From: GCA-2693325 sp036343635
GTDB taxonomy: Bacteria; Latescibacterota; UBA2968; UBA8231
Reading direction: 5' to 3'
Length of the DNA: 64,000 bases
Assembly: GCA_036343635.1 (NCBI GenBank)
Contig: JAYYVF010000067.1
Location: 96,965-160,964, forward strand
Shown here: piece by piece, positions 17,472-26,318 of the stretch
Position numbering within the stretch: position 1 is the stretch's first letter
How the letters are laid out: each line of letters begins with the position of its first letter
Position numbers and translations under genes: made by a program
Notes under the pieces: model-generated
What the model was told of the DNA's origin: nothing
Seen by the model: the letters and a program-made list of their open reading frames with translations, nothing else
The model's database searches: none

Positions 17472-18360
17472 ATCAAACTACTTGGTGTTCGTTATTGGGT
17501 TATTATCGTTATCGGTAACAACTTACGCCCAAGACCCTCATATTCTACGTCTCTCTGAACAATTGGAAAGTAAAAGTCTAAGCGTTCGTCGACAGGCTGC
17601 AATTTCACTAGGGCGTGCCAGCTTTCCTCAAAGCGTAAAACTACTTCGGGCCGCATTTTTGCGTGAAGTTGAAATCGAAATTCGTATAGAAATTATCAAA
17701 GCGTTGCGTCATATCGTCTTCCAACGATACCCCGGATATAGAGAAGCTTTATACGCTCTCGGCGATGCTTCAAATGCAGACGTGGAAAAAAATAATTTGG
17801 TACGACTACGTGCGAGCCAAGCTTTATGGGAAGCTAGTAAAAAAGACCTTTTAAACCCAATTCCTTTTCTGAGAAGAAACTTGAATGACCCAAGTACGGA
17901 ATTAAGATTGTCGGCCGTTGCGATGTTACGCAAAATAGGGACTCCGCAAACTATCGAGGCTTTAGGACAGTCAGCGACGGATAAAAACCAACAAGAAACA
18001 GTTAGACTAAAATCGATCGAAGCTATTGGAGCCATATCGCTTTCAGATCCAGGTATAGTAGGTCGCGAAATCGCAGCCAAGAACCGAAGAACAACTCAAC
18101 TGCTTGGCCAACCTCCACTACTGGACGAGGGGAGCGTACAAAAACGCCATCAACGCCAGATTTGGTATCTATCTCAAGTTGCTAAGGATTCTAACAATAG
18201 CGACACTCTTGTTTTAAGAGCTATAAAATCTATAGGTCAGGTAAAAGATAAATCTTCCATAGAAAGTCTTGAAATGATAATAAATACTCATGCGGATCCC
18301 TCAGTTAGAAAACAAGCTATACGCGTATTAAGCCATGTATTAGCAAGACAATACGAATAG
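17458..18360 (+). CDS. Secreted HEAT-repeat protein
   Basis: The 300-residue product starts with a signal peptide (KSNYLVFVIGLLSLSVTTYA, cleaved near residue 24) and then consists of HEAT-like helical repeats, seen as LSVRRQAAISLGRASFPQSV, TELRLSAVAMLRKIGTPQTI and PSVRKQAIRVLSHVLARQ. Such proteins act as protein-binding scaffolds; location is probably the periplasm. It overlaps mpl by 14 bp, so it is likely co-translated, but no functional link to peptidoglycan recycling is visible. Partner and role are unknown. Confidence 0.75.
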   Translation: MPKTKSNYLVFVIGLLSLSVTTYAQDPHILRLSEQLESKSLSVRRQAAISLGRASFPQSVKLLRAAFLREVEIEIRIEIIKALRHIVFQRYPGYREALYALGDASNADVEKNNLVRLRASQALWEASKKDLLNPIPFLRRNLNDPSTELRLSAVAMLRKIGTPQTIEALGQSATDKNQQETVRLKSIEAIGAISLSDPGIVGREIAAKNRRTTQLLGQPPLLDEGSVQKRHQRQIWYLSQVAKDSNNSDTLVLRAIKSIGQVKDKSSIESLEMIINTHADPSVRKQAIRVLSHVLARQYE

Positions 18361-18572
18361 TCTTTCCCCCTTGAATCCAATATGTCAACGAAATCAACAT
18401 CAACTCAAGAGAAAAGACATAAACGGGTTCAACCGGAACAGAAGGTTATTTTAAAATGGAAAGAATATTTATAAAACGACAAACTACCTTAAACTCATCT
18501 TCAAAATAAATAACTTTATCAAAAAATAGGGGTTTCTGAAGTAAGGTCTAAAACTTCAAGAATATAAAAATA

Positions 18573-18604
18573 GCGTGGTTTATAACTCCCGTTACAAACC
18601 ACGC
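18573..18604 (-). terminator. Rho-independent-like terminator of the ExbB/ExbD/DUF4159 operon
   Basis: The arms GCGTGGTTT (18573-18581) and AAACCACGC (18596-18604) pair perfectly, and after one mismatch an inner TAAC/GTTA stem closes on a TCCC loop. On the minus strand the hairpin is followed by TATTTTTATATTC, a T-rich tract, and it lies about 70 bp past the DUF4159 stop. On the plus strand it has no T-run, though it could still slow transcription. Confidence 0.7.
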
Positions 18605-18632
18605 CGCATGATTCTATGCCTCTTTCAACCGT

Positions 18633-18668
18633 CACAAAAAACTTAATTTACACAAAAAACTTAATTTA
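18633..18668. repeat. Perfect 18-bp tandem duplication
   Basis: The 18-base unit CACAAAAAACTTAATTTA occurs twice head to tail (18633-18650 and 18651-18668), ending three bases short of the stop codon of the DUF4159 gene. It looks like a recent slippage duplication and has no evident function. Confidence 0.85.
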
Positions 18669-18671
18669 CGT

Positions 18672-20030
18672 TCACTGAGTGAACTGGGTAACATTTGCTA
18701 TTCCACCAGGTTGCGTAAGGGCAAAAACAATAAGATTTACACCAAATTGAAGCCCTCTTTCGCGTGCGTCAGCAATAGGATCTCCCCAATACCAACTTAT
18801 ATTGAGATCAGAAAAAACCACAGCTACACGACCACGTAGTTCAAGCATTTCCATGTCAAATACATTTCCACCAGGAGCGCCCCCCATGGGAGGACCATCA
18901 GGAAAATCCCAGAAACTGTAGTACAGTGGGTGCGTCTTAGGAACCTTCTGCCACTTAGAACCATCACTACCCAAAACCAACGGGTCTTTCATTAGAGCCT
19001 TGAATTGTCTATCGAAAGGCGTCCCTGAAATCCCCGCTTCCTTTCCTTCTAAACCCGAGTCAGAATCACTTTGGCGAATCTCCTCTGAAAACATAAAACC
19101 GCCATTTTTGAGATAATCACCAAGGTTCTTTCTTTCAGTCTCACTGATCTGTAGGACAGCATCATTACCTGTCATATAAATCAAAGGAGCCGTCATGATT
19201 CGAGGATCAGAAAATTCGAGCGTGGTACCTTCGATGCGCGCCTGTACTTTTGTATGATCTCTCATGTACCTCATTAACTCTTCAACAGCCGTCGGGAAAC
19301 GATCTCTATTTTTGTCGGCTATGTCGTAGTCAATTACTGTCATATTAAAAAAGCCACGAATATTCTTTTTGTTATCCGGATCTTGGATCAGAATCGCCTG
19401 ATAACGTCCGACATCCAAGTCTCCCACATTAAGTAGTTCATGTTTCAAGCTCAATGCCTCTTGAACAGGAGCTGCCGTTTCCGTCAATTCAACCATTTCA
19501 ACTTCGTCAAAAGACAACTCTTCCGCCTTCGCACCACTAAACTGCCCAAGAACCTGAGTGCCTGGCATCACGGATCCAAGAAGGTCACTACCAACAGCAC
19601 TTACGTCCGCCATTGCCGATATATCAGTAGGCATATCCGGCGGTGCCATAGACTGGAGCATCTCCATTTGGACTTCAGAAATTTCTGGACGCTTCGCCAG
19701 ATCAAAATTCTTCTCCAAAATAGGCGGTGGCGGTTGGAAACGAACTACCTTTTCTGCCTCTTCTGTAATATCTACACCAAAGAAGTAATCATAAACCATG
19801 ACCCCTCCATGTCCTGCCAAGGCTAAAACAAACGCCAAACTCATCCCAAAACGGCGGCCATAAGTTTCTTTCCACAGTGCAAATAACAGAGCTATTCCGG
19901 CGGCCAAACCAACGGCAATAGCAAAATACGTCGACAGCAGAAACAACACATGCACAACAATCGCTGCCCCTACAAACGTATAGGCAAACTTCCTGCGCTC
20001 TTCCCGCACTCTATTTTTATACTCGTTCAC
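18672..20030 (-). CDS. DUF4159 protein with membrane anchor and TonB-like proline stretch
   Basis: The 452-residue product starts (GTG at 20030) with two or three membrane helices (about residues 15-90), then a proline stretch VVRFQPPPPILEK near residues 93-105, reminiscent of TonB spanning regions, then a linker with many Met, Ala and Asp. The C-terminal half (about residues 210-452) is a DUF4159 domain, with FFNMTVIDYDIADKN, APLIYMTGNDA and LGDYLKNGGFMFSEE, a fold related to glutamine amidotransferase/ThuA-like domains. It is the last gene after exbB and exbD, so it may be the energy-transducing partner of that pair, in the TonB/TolA position. That assignment is inference from context. Confidence 0.75.
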   Translation of the reverse strand: MNEYKNRVREERRKFAYTFVGAAIVVHVLFLLSTYFAIAVGLAAGIALLFALWKETYGRRFGMSLAFVLALAGHGGVMVYDYFFGVDITEEAEKVVRFQPPPPILEKNFDLAKRPEISEVQMEMLQSMAPPDMPTDISAMADVSAVGSDLLGSVMPGTQVLGQFSGAKAEELSFDEVEMVELTETAAPVQEALSLKHELLNVGDLDVGRYQAILIQDPDNKKNIRGFFNMTVIDYDIADKNRDRFPTAVEELMRYMRDHTKVQARIEGTTLEFSDPRIMTAPLIYMTGNDAVLQISETERKNLGDYLKNGGFMFSEEIRQSDSDSGLEGKEAGISGTPFDRQFKALMKDPLVLGSDGSKWQKVPKTHPLYYSFWDFPDGPPMGGAPGGNVFDMEMLELRGRVAVVFSDLNISWYWGDPIADARERGLQFGVNLIVFALTQPGGIANVTQFTQ

Positions 20031-20070
20031 TACAGTATTTCCCTCTCGCTAGGAGGACATGGAACTATAT

Positions 20071-20475
20071 TTAGTTCCGGTTTGGCTCGGTCGCAATAAT
20101 TTGATCAACCACGCCTACCTGGCGGGCAATATCCATGATCGTTACAATTTGGCCATGGGTTGATCGCTCGTCCCCTTGAATGATTATCATAGTGGTATTA
20201 TCAAGCAATCTCCTTTTTTCCTGAATCTCATCCTTTAGGTTCGCAAACGTAACATCTTTATGGTTGAGCTTCATGTTGCCGTCTTGATCGACCACAATAA
20301 AGAGATTTTCCTTTTCAGGCGCCTGTGCTTCCTCAGCCTCTGGAAGCTTTATGTCTAGCCCGGGCGTTACAGCAAAAACCGCCGTAACCATGAAAAAGAT
20401 CAATAACTGAAACACCACATCAATCATAGGCGTCAGATCGGGCATGTTCATTTCTTTTTTCTCTGACTTTGCCAT
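20071..20475 (-). CDS. exbD: Biopolymer transport protein ExbD/TolR
   Basis: ExbD/TolR works with ExbB/TolQ to couple the proton gradient to envelope machines. The 134-residue product has a short cytoplasmic N-terminus, the signature MPDLTPMIDVVFQLLIFFM (about residues 10-28) whose Asp in PMID is the proton-carrying residue, and a periplasmic domain of about 85 residues. The ATG at 20475 has GGAAG upstream. It stands between exbB and the DUF4159/TonB-like gene, which supports a three-part energising complex. ExbD and TolR cannot be separated by sequence alone here. Confidence 0.9.
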   Translation of the reverse strand: MAKSEKKEMNMPDLTPMIDVVFQLLIFFMVTAVFAVTPGLDIKLPEAEEAQAPEKENLFIVVDQDGNMKLNHKDVTFANLKDEIQEKRRLLDNTTMIIIQGDERSTHGQIVTIMDIARQVGVVDQIIATEPNRN

Positions 20476-20514
20476 CTCGAATTACTTCCTTCCGAAATAC
20501 GTTAACGTTAATTT

Positions 20515-21168
20515 TTAAGCAGCCCGGGAACTCTGCCAATGACGCAATAGCGCATCCACAAAACCGTGGCCGTATGCTTCAAACTCAATAGCCTTACCCG
20601 AAGCACGATTACTAAAATAAGTGTAAATGGCAATGGACGGGATCGATATAACAAGACCCGTTACTGTAGTAATCAGAGCTTCAGAGATACCGGCAGCAAC
20701 AATCGTCGGTTCGCCAAGGCCCTTTTCGGCAATTCCCTCAAAAGCACCAATCATACCGTTTACTGTTCCCAATAAACCCAGCAACACAACAGACTTAGAT
20801 ACAAAGTCAATTACGGCTAGATAACGCTCCAAATAACTTTCAGCTGCTCTCCCGACGGTACCATTCATTTCCTCGCGCATTTCCTCCACGGTACGTTGCT
20901 CTCGAGAAAGATGTTCAAAACGTTGTACACCCTCTGCAAAAACCTCTCCCTCCAATCTACCCATCTCAGCAGCGAAGTCGCCAAGCTGCTCTACAGATGC
21001 GCCGGAATCAACTTTAGAATTCATCTCATTTGTGACTTCCGCCATCTCATCTTCAGAGCGCAGTTTAGCGTAGGTATAAACTCGCTCGAGAAAAAAGGCC
21101 AGAGAAAGCACCGACCAGAGGGCCAAAGGCCACATAAAAATGCCACCTTGCTGGAAAAAATCTATCAT
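20515..21168 (-). CDS. exbB: MotA/TolQ/ExbB proton channel family protein
   Basis: The 217-residue product is an inner-membrane ExbB/TolQ-type channel subunit. It has a first helix at about residues 10-28 (MWPLALWSVLSLAFFLERV), a long cytoplasmic loop, and two helices at about residues 120-190 with VVLLGLLGTVNGMIGAF and ISEALITTVTGLVISIPSIA, the conserved channel-forming pair. The ATG at 21168 has AGGGA upstream. It is followed 39 bp later by exbD. With the large TPR protein upstream the layout resembles a Tol-Pal-like cluster (TolQ, TolR, TolA-like, CpoB-like TPR), so a TolQ role is equally possible. Confidence 0.9.
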   Translation of the reverse strand: MIDFFQQGGIFMWPLALWSVLSLAFFLERVYTYAKLRSEDEMAEVTNEMNSKVDSGASVEQLGDFAAEMGRLEGEVFAEGVQRFEHLSREQRTVEEMREEMNGTVGRAAESYLERYLAVIDFVSKSVVLLGLLGTVNGMIGAFEGIAEKGLGEPTIVAAGISEALITTVTGLVISIPSIAIYTYFSNRASGKAIEFEAYGHGFVDALLRHWQSSRAA

Positions 21169-21245
21169 TGTTCTCTATCCCTCCTTTTTAGGATCGGAAC
21201 ATGTCTCTTTGTTTACTTTTTTTAATCTTAGTTCATTAAGCGAAA

Positions 21246-24200
21246 TCACAGAACCCGAGCTTCCTGCATAACTTCGAGTTGCTGTCTTGAAAAATCCACC
21301 TGCTGCAAATATTTAGAACTCTCACTATATTTATCAACAACTTCCTGAAAAACTGCACCAGCCTGCCGATACTCTTCCTGCGCCATATAAGCGGCACCAA
21401 TATTAACAAGGGCATTAACAGCCTGATCACTTTCAGGATATTTTACCTGCACCTGTTTGAATATTTCAACCGCTTCTTCATAGTCCTTTTTATCAAAAAG
21501 AATTTCACCTTGTGCGTAAAGATTATAGGCATCTATCTCAGCCAGATGCCCAAGTAGTGTTTCGGCTTTACCCACCAATTGCCGATCTCGTCCTTCCAGC
21601 TTATCAACCGGGAACAGTTCCAAAAAACGTTCATAGCTAGCTGTTGCATTGGTATAATCTTTCAAACCGTAATAATAGTCGCCTAATGTAAATTGACTCT
21701 GGGGACCGTATCGGCCGGAAGGATACTCAGCAACGATTCGCTCAAAAAGAGGAACGGCAGCCTCTTTTTGCTCCATGGTAATCAAAGCCCACGCTTTATT
21801 ATATAAAGCGTCATCAGCATATTCAGAGTATGAAAATTCTGCAGCAACACGATCGTATATTTCCAAACACTCTTTTAGTGCTGCGTCTTTTTCTGCTCGA
21901 GATCCGCGATTGGTCAAGTTAAACAACGCTTCTCCAGATCGAAAGACAGCCTCTGCAGCATAACGACCCGTAGGGTAGTTGTCAGCTAATGCAGTAAATG
22001 TGTCACTCGCGTCACGCCAACGTCCGAGTCTGTAACGAGCCCAGGCATCATAATAATAGGCGTGTATGGCCTTGTCATCATCAGGGTACTTGGTATAGTA
22101 TGTTTCAAACGCCTCCGACATTTTTGGTAAAACACCTATGTCACCCCCAGAAAGTTTCTGATAAGCTACACCAATTTGAAATTGAGCATTTCGCGCCCAA
22201 CCTATCTGTGGATAGTTTTCTATAATTTTTGAATAAATAGCGATTGAAGACGTATAGTCACCTGATTTGTACAAAGCGTTGCCCTGAACGAATAAAGCAT
22301 TCGCAATACTCTCCTGATTTACAGCTAAATCAATTAAACGCTGCGCTGCTTGGATGCTTTGTTGAAATTGATCTAAACGGAAATATGCGTTAGCTAAACG
22401 AATCAACAGGCGTTCTTTATCTTCCGAAGAGCTTACACCTTCTAACATTTCTTCGTAAATCCGAATTGCGTCAGCTGGGTCCCTCTTTTCTGCCATAGCG
22501 ATTAGTTGTAGACGAGCAGACCTAACAAGACTTTCGTCGCCTGATTCTATTACCCGATTCAACAAATTCTCAGCTTCGGCGTCACTCCCCTGTGCCGAAT
22601 ATGATAATGCCATAGAGAACTCTACCTTTAACTTCATGCTACTAGGCAAGCGCTGGTCAAGTAACCATTTGTAATCCGTCAATGCCCGATCGTAACGCCC
22701 AGTCCAATGCTGAGCCAACGCCCGACCGTAACGCGCGTCCCGAACCACATCGCTTTCCGGATATTCATCAAGGACTAGGCTGTAACGTTCGGCAGCATCA
22801 ACGTAGTTTTTGTTATTGAGATCCAATTGAGCCATTTGATAATGCGCTCGGGCTTCCAATGCCCTATCTCCTGTCACGCCCTCCAGCAATTCATTCAACA
22901 TGTCTCGCCCCTGATCCTGACGGCCAGCAGCAATATGGATGTTCGCAGCTTCAATTAATGCGGCAATATAAGTCTCACGAGCATCCCTACTCACCCTCGA
23001 AAATGCAGCAACCGCCTCATCTTGCCGTCCCTCGTCCCGATACAATATACCTAGTCCATAAAAAGCGTCTGCAGAAAAACGTGTTTCATCATAACTTTCA
23101 GTGATCGCTTTGTATGCATCAATAGCATCACCTACTTTAGACTGTTCGTAATTTATTCTCGCTATGCGCATCAAACACAATGGAGCTTGATCAGACCTGG
23201 GAAAACTCTCGACCGCCTCGGTGTAGGCCCCAAGAGCAGCTACAGAATCTCCAACTTTTTCAGCCGACCATCCAGCACTGTATAGCGAAGCAGACCTCAG
23301 ACCAGTATCACTATCTGGATATTCGTCAAGGACCTTCAAATAGTCATCCTTTGCTTCAGCGTATTGATCAGCAAAGTAACGAGCTTCCCCCTTTTGATAC
23401 TGCGCATTTGGAGGATAGGGAGTGTCAGAATACAATTCTATAACCTGATTATACGCAGTCCAAGCATCATCAAATCTTTCCCACTCCATGTAATTATCGC
23501 CGATTCGCATTTGAACTTTGGCCTTGTAAAACCGCTCCTCGGCAGTCTCCTGAGCAGCGATAAGTTCCTGATAAGCCTGTTCATACTGGTCAGATTTGCG
23601 AAAAATCTCTGCAACACGCAAAGACGAAGTCTCAAAGAGCTGACGGTAGTTTTCAAAGTCTACGTTTTTACCCTCTCGAAAAGACCCCCTCAACAATTCA
23701 AACATCCGGTCATAGAGGCTACGAACACCTCTATAAGCAGCTATCGCTTCGGTATCTCGACTCATTTTATCAAATGAGTTAGCCTTCAAATAAACTGATT
23801 GAGCTATAACGGGGCTATTGGGAAATCGATCAAGTACTACTTGAGCCGCATCTATGGCTTCACTAAAACGACCTTTTTCGTACATCGCATTCGCGATCCG
23901 GAACTGAGCATCTGGAGCATATCTATCTTCAGGGTAAGCCTCCAGCATAGCCTGCAAGGTTCCTATGCTCTTTACATACAGCTTCTGGTTGAATTCGCTC
24001 CAGCCACTGTAGTAGAATGCTTTACCTGCTTCCTCTGTTTCGGGAAACAAATCTACATATTTTCGATATTCTTGGGCTGCCTCAGACCATTCCTTGGCAA
24101 GAAAACGTGTTTCAGCTACCTGAAATTGGACCAACTGACGAAACTGCCCAGGGACGCCCCCAACATCAAGTACATGCCGATAAGCTTCAACTGCATCCTC

Positions 24201-24485
24201 GTGCTTTCCGCTTTTCTTGTACGCATTACCCAATTGATACCATGCAGCAGCGACTACAGGAAGTTCGAGTTCATCCCCAAAGTCGACACGTACGCTATCA
24301 GTACGAACAGCTTTACTTTTGAAGTCAACGATCTTTGCATATTCAATGATCGCCCCTTCATACTCACCGAGTGCGTAAAGCGACTGACCGGCATCGAAAC
24401 TGGTCTTCAGGTTTTGCGGCACCGGGAGAAAAATACTCGCCCCCAACCCCATACCTAGAGCTATGAGTCCTGCCCAGACCGTCAT
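21246..24485 (-). CDS. Very large secreted TPR protein (CpoB/YbgF-like context)
   Basis: The 1079-residue product has an N-terminal signal sequence (MTVWAGLIALGMGLGASIF) and is then almost entirely tetratricopeptide repeats, by eye more than twenty units of about 35-38 residues with AYxxGxAxYxxGxYxxAIxxYxxVLxxYPxS-type spacing. It is therefore a periplasmic alpha-solenoid scaffold. Many units carry the YPDS/YPESD ending typical of outer-membrane assembly and Tol-Pal TPR proteins such as BamD and CpoB. The ATG at 24485 has a strong AAGGAGAG site. It sits between the PorV-like gene and exbB-exbD, which suggests that it links the outer-membrane barrel to the ExbBD motor. Confidence 0.85.
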   Translation of the reverse strand: MTVWAGLIALGMGLGASIFLPVPQNLKTSFDAGQSLYALGEYEGAIIEYAKIVDFKSKAVRTDSVRVDFGDELELPVVAAAWYQLGNAYKKSGKHEDAVEAYRHVLDVGGVPGQFRQLVQFQVAETRFLAKEWSEAAQEYRKYVDLFPETEEAGKAFYYSGWSEFNQKLYVKSIGTLQAMLEAYPEDRYAPDAQFRIANAMYEKGRFSEAIDAAQVVLDRFPNSPVIAQSVYLKANSFDKMSRDTEAIAAYRGVRSLYDRMFELLRGSFREGKNVDFENYRQLFETSSLRVAEIFRKSDQYEQAYQELIAAQETAEERFYKAKVQMRIGDNYMEWERFDDAWTAYNQVIELYSDTPYPPNAQYQKGEARYFADQYAEAKDDYLKVLDEYPDSDTGLRSASLYSAGWSAEKVGDSVAALGAYTEAVESFPRSDQAPLCLMRIARINYEQSKVGDAIDAYKAITESYDETRFSADAFYGLGILYRDEGRQDEAVAAFSRVSRDARETYIAALIEAANIHIAAGRQDQGRDMLNELLEGVTGDRALEARAHYQMAQLDLNNKNYVDAAERYSLVLDEYPESDVVRDARYGRALAQHWTGRYDRALTDYKWLLDQRLPSSMKLKVEFSMALSYSAQGSDAEAENLLNRVIESGDESLVRSARLQLIAMAEKRDPADAIRIYEEMLEGVSSSEDKERLLIRLANAYFRLDQFQQSIQAAQRLIDLAVNQESIANALFVQGNALYKSGDYTSSIAIYSKIIENYPQIGWARNAQFQIGVAYQKLSGGDIGVLPKMSEAFETYYTKYPDDDKAIHAYYYDAWARYRLGRWRDASDTFTALADNYPTGRYAAEAVFRSGEALFNLTNRGSRAEKDAALKECLEIYDRVAAEFSYSEYADDALYNKAWALITMEQKEAAVPLFERIVAEYPSGRYGPQSQFTLGDYYYGLKDYTNATASYERFLELFPVDKLEGRDRQLVGKAETLLGHLAEIDAYNLYAQGEILFDKKDYEEAVEIFKQVQVKYPESDQAVNALVNIGAAYMAQEEYRQAGAVFQEVVDKYSESSKYLQQVDFSRQQLEVMQEARVL

Positions 24486-24560
24486 ATGCGTCTCTCCTTA
24501 CCGTTTCTTGGAGTCTTCAAATCTCAACCTTTAAGTTGCTTAACAATATAATTGCTATCT

Positions 24561-25505
24561 CTAGAACCCATATGCGAATGAAAACCGGTGCGCTCCATTA
24601 GTTTCAGTCAAATCCAATGGGATCCGGTAACCGTAATCAAAGTGAAGCTTACCAAAGACATATCCCAACCCCGCATTTATATCTCCAGACATATCCTCTT
24701 CAAAAAGCTTGCTACCGCCAGCCCTCAGCATTAGACCTTCAACAAGTTTGGTTTCTCCACCGACCACAATTCTACTATCTGCACCATCTCCTCCGGCATC
24801 ACGCATGACATATTGTACTGACACCAAGGACGATGGATTTACCTGATATGCTACACCTGCATGAACATCCATCGGCAATGTACCTGCATCAGCATCAACA
24901 CGAGCCGCTGTACCATTCGAGACATCAGGCTTATTGACGTTCTTAACCATTAGACCAAAACGAGCACCCTGAACGGGTGTCTTCCAAAGAAGCCCCAAAT
25001 CCACACCAACATTACCGGCAGTAGTATTCGACAAAGGGTCCGCCACTCCATTATCCGCTGGTATGTTCCCAACACTCCAGAAAAGATATTTTGCATTCAA
25101 TCCAACATTAAGCGAACGTCCAAATTGATACGACATTGATAGAAACGCTCCATTCTCGCTCATCAATTCCGAACCAATTCGCTCATATCCTAAGCCAATA
25201 CCAAAACTCCCCATAGGCTTAGCAAAAGAAACCACATGCTGACCCAAATCATCACCTTCAATACCAGTGTAAAGAAGGGAAACGTTGGTGTAGGCCATCT
25301 GAGTGCCACTTAACTGCCCCAATCCAGCAGGATTGGCGAACACAGCATCCGCATCATCAGCAATAGCCACATAGCTATTCCCCAAAGAAGCCGAGCGTGC
25401 TCCTGCGCCTACATTCTGAATATTCACAACAGCATCGGCGCTTTGAATACAAATAGGGATCACCAACGCTAACGTCCACGCACGGAATAGTTTCAAATTC
25501 TTCAT
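24561..25505 (-). CDS. PorV/PorQ-type outer-membrane protein
   Basis: The 314-residue product has a signal peptide (LFRAWTLALVIPICIQSADA) and then the opening VQNVGAGARSASLGNSYVAI-like pattern with DDADAVFANPAGLGQL, the hallmark of the PorV/UPF0164 family. The rest is alternating strands of an outer-membrane beta barrel of the FadL/OmpP1 type, ending in an HRFSFAYGF aromatic terminus typical of Omp insertion signals. PorV is known as a shuttle of type IX secretion substrates in Bacteroidota. I started at the ATG at 25505, which has a perfect AAGGAGGAG site. It is flanked by the lipoprotein gene and the giant TPR gene. Confidence 0.85.
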   Translation of the reverse strand: MKNLKLFRAWTLALVIPICIQSADAVVNIQNVGAGARSASLGNSYVAIADDADAVFANPAGLGQLSGTQMAYTNVSLLYTGIEGDDLGQHVVSFAKPMGSFGIGLGYERIGSELMSENGAFLSMSYQFGRSLNVGLNAKYLFWSVGNIPADNGVADPLSNTTAGNVGVDLGLLWKTPVQGARFGLMVKNVNKPDVSNGTAARVDADAGTLPMDVHAGVAYQVNPSSLVSVQYVMRDAGGDGADSRIVVGGETKLVEGLMLRAGGSKLFEEDMSGDINAGLGYVFGKLHFDYGYRIPLDLTETNGAHRFSFAYGF

Positions 25506-25566
25506 TGGCCAACTCCTCCTTAGCTTGTGGCTCATTTATCAATTCACTCTTTATGCTTGCGAAGGA

Positions 25567-26316
25567 CTACTCTAAAACTTGACTAAGTTTGACAGTCCCA
25601 TCATTATAAATCTTTCCGATATCTCTCACAAATTCATAACTCAAGTCCGTTGTCTCAACGGGCTCATTTCGAAAATCAAACCTCAAAACAACATCATTCA
25701 CCTCGACACCTACTCCAGCGACATCAGGATGTAATGCAGGGAATACTACGAAACCTTCTGCCTCCTGACCACTAAAAATTTCTTCACTCTTAAACATCGT
25801 ACGTCTCAACAAATCCCTGCGCTCCTGATAACGAGAGTATTCGTTCCCACGATAACCGATAGCATAGGGTCTATAATATGTATCCAACTGCTCAAAATTC
25901 AAACTCCAATATTCACGTTTATTACTTGCTTTCAAAACTATCTTGCTCGGATCTATCTTAACCTTGGGATAAGCATAGTTTTTCACACTCAAACGGAACA
26001 CAGAAAACCGTTGTTTTTCCTGATTAGATCCCCAAAAAACTGCATTACCAAAAGTATATGGATTTGTGGATTTTGGACCATCTTGCGAATTGTTAAAAAA
26101 CTGCCTGTTAAGTTCTTCATCCGTCATTGGCTTTAAATTAACTTCAAAACGATCCTGGATAAATGTTACTGTACCGTCATCTGAAACGCTCATAGATTCA
26201 GATGCCTGTTGTCCTGGCCTCAGAGGTCCCGCGTAATGATGGTACCCGCACCCCTGAAGAGAAAGCAAGAGCACAAAAACAGAAAAACTCCGCAACAAAA
26301 GAACCCTTTGTTTCAA
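25567..26316 (-). CDS. Outer-membrane lipoprotein, paralogue of the one at 54303-55064
   Basis: I do not recognise a family, but the 249-residue product is clearly a lipoprotein with lipobox SLQGC (Cys near residue 22) followed by YHHYAGPLRP. It shares GTVTF/GTVTY, DEELNRQF, NPYTFGN and a YPKVxxDPxK strand with the second copy downstream. I chose a TTG start at 26316, two bases after the stop of the upstream gene and following a GGGGGGA site, because it gives a clean signal MKQRVLLLRSFSVFVLL. Function is unknown; its repeated place behind a type B gene or the CBM9-like gene suggests that it is an accessory of that surface complex. Confidence 0.72.
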   Translation of the reverse strand: MKQRVLLLRSFSVFVLLLSLQGCGYHHYAGPLRPGQQASESMSVSDDGTVTFIQDRFEVNLKPMTDEELNRQFFNNSQDGPKSTNPYTFGNAVFWGSNQEKQRFSVFRLSVKNYAYPKVKIDPSKIVLKASNKREYWSLNFEQLDTYYRPYAIGYRGNEYSRYQERRDLLRRTMFKSEEIFSGQEAEGFVVFPALHPDVAGVGVEVNDVVLRFDFRNEPVETTDLSYEFVRDIGKIYNDGTVKLSQVLE

Positions 26317-26318
26317 AA

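Larger units (their letters stand above)
18361..18671. other. Convergent intergenic region (311 bp)
   Basis: This is the only gap above 300 bp without a gene. It separates the end of the plus-strand HEAT-repeat gene from the end of the minus-strand DUF4159 gene. It is AT-rich and contains a strong hairpin (18573-18604) and an 18-bp perfect tandem duplication (18633-18668), each listed separately. I see no credible open reading frame or RNA gene in the first 210 bases. Confidence 0.7.

Noticed and set aside
23364..24458. Long plus-strand frames (up to 219 codons) opposite the giant TPR gene
   Set aside because: They lie antisense to well-conserved TPR units and their translations show no domain; the length follows from codon bias of the opposite strand.
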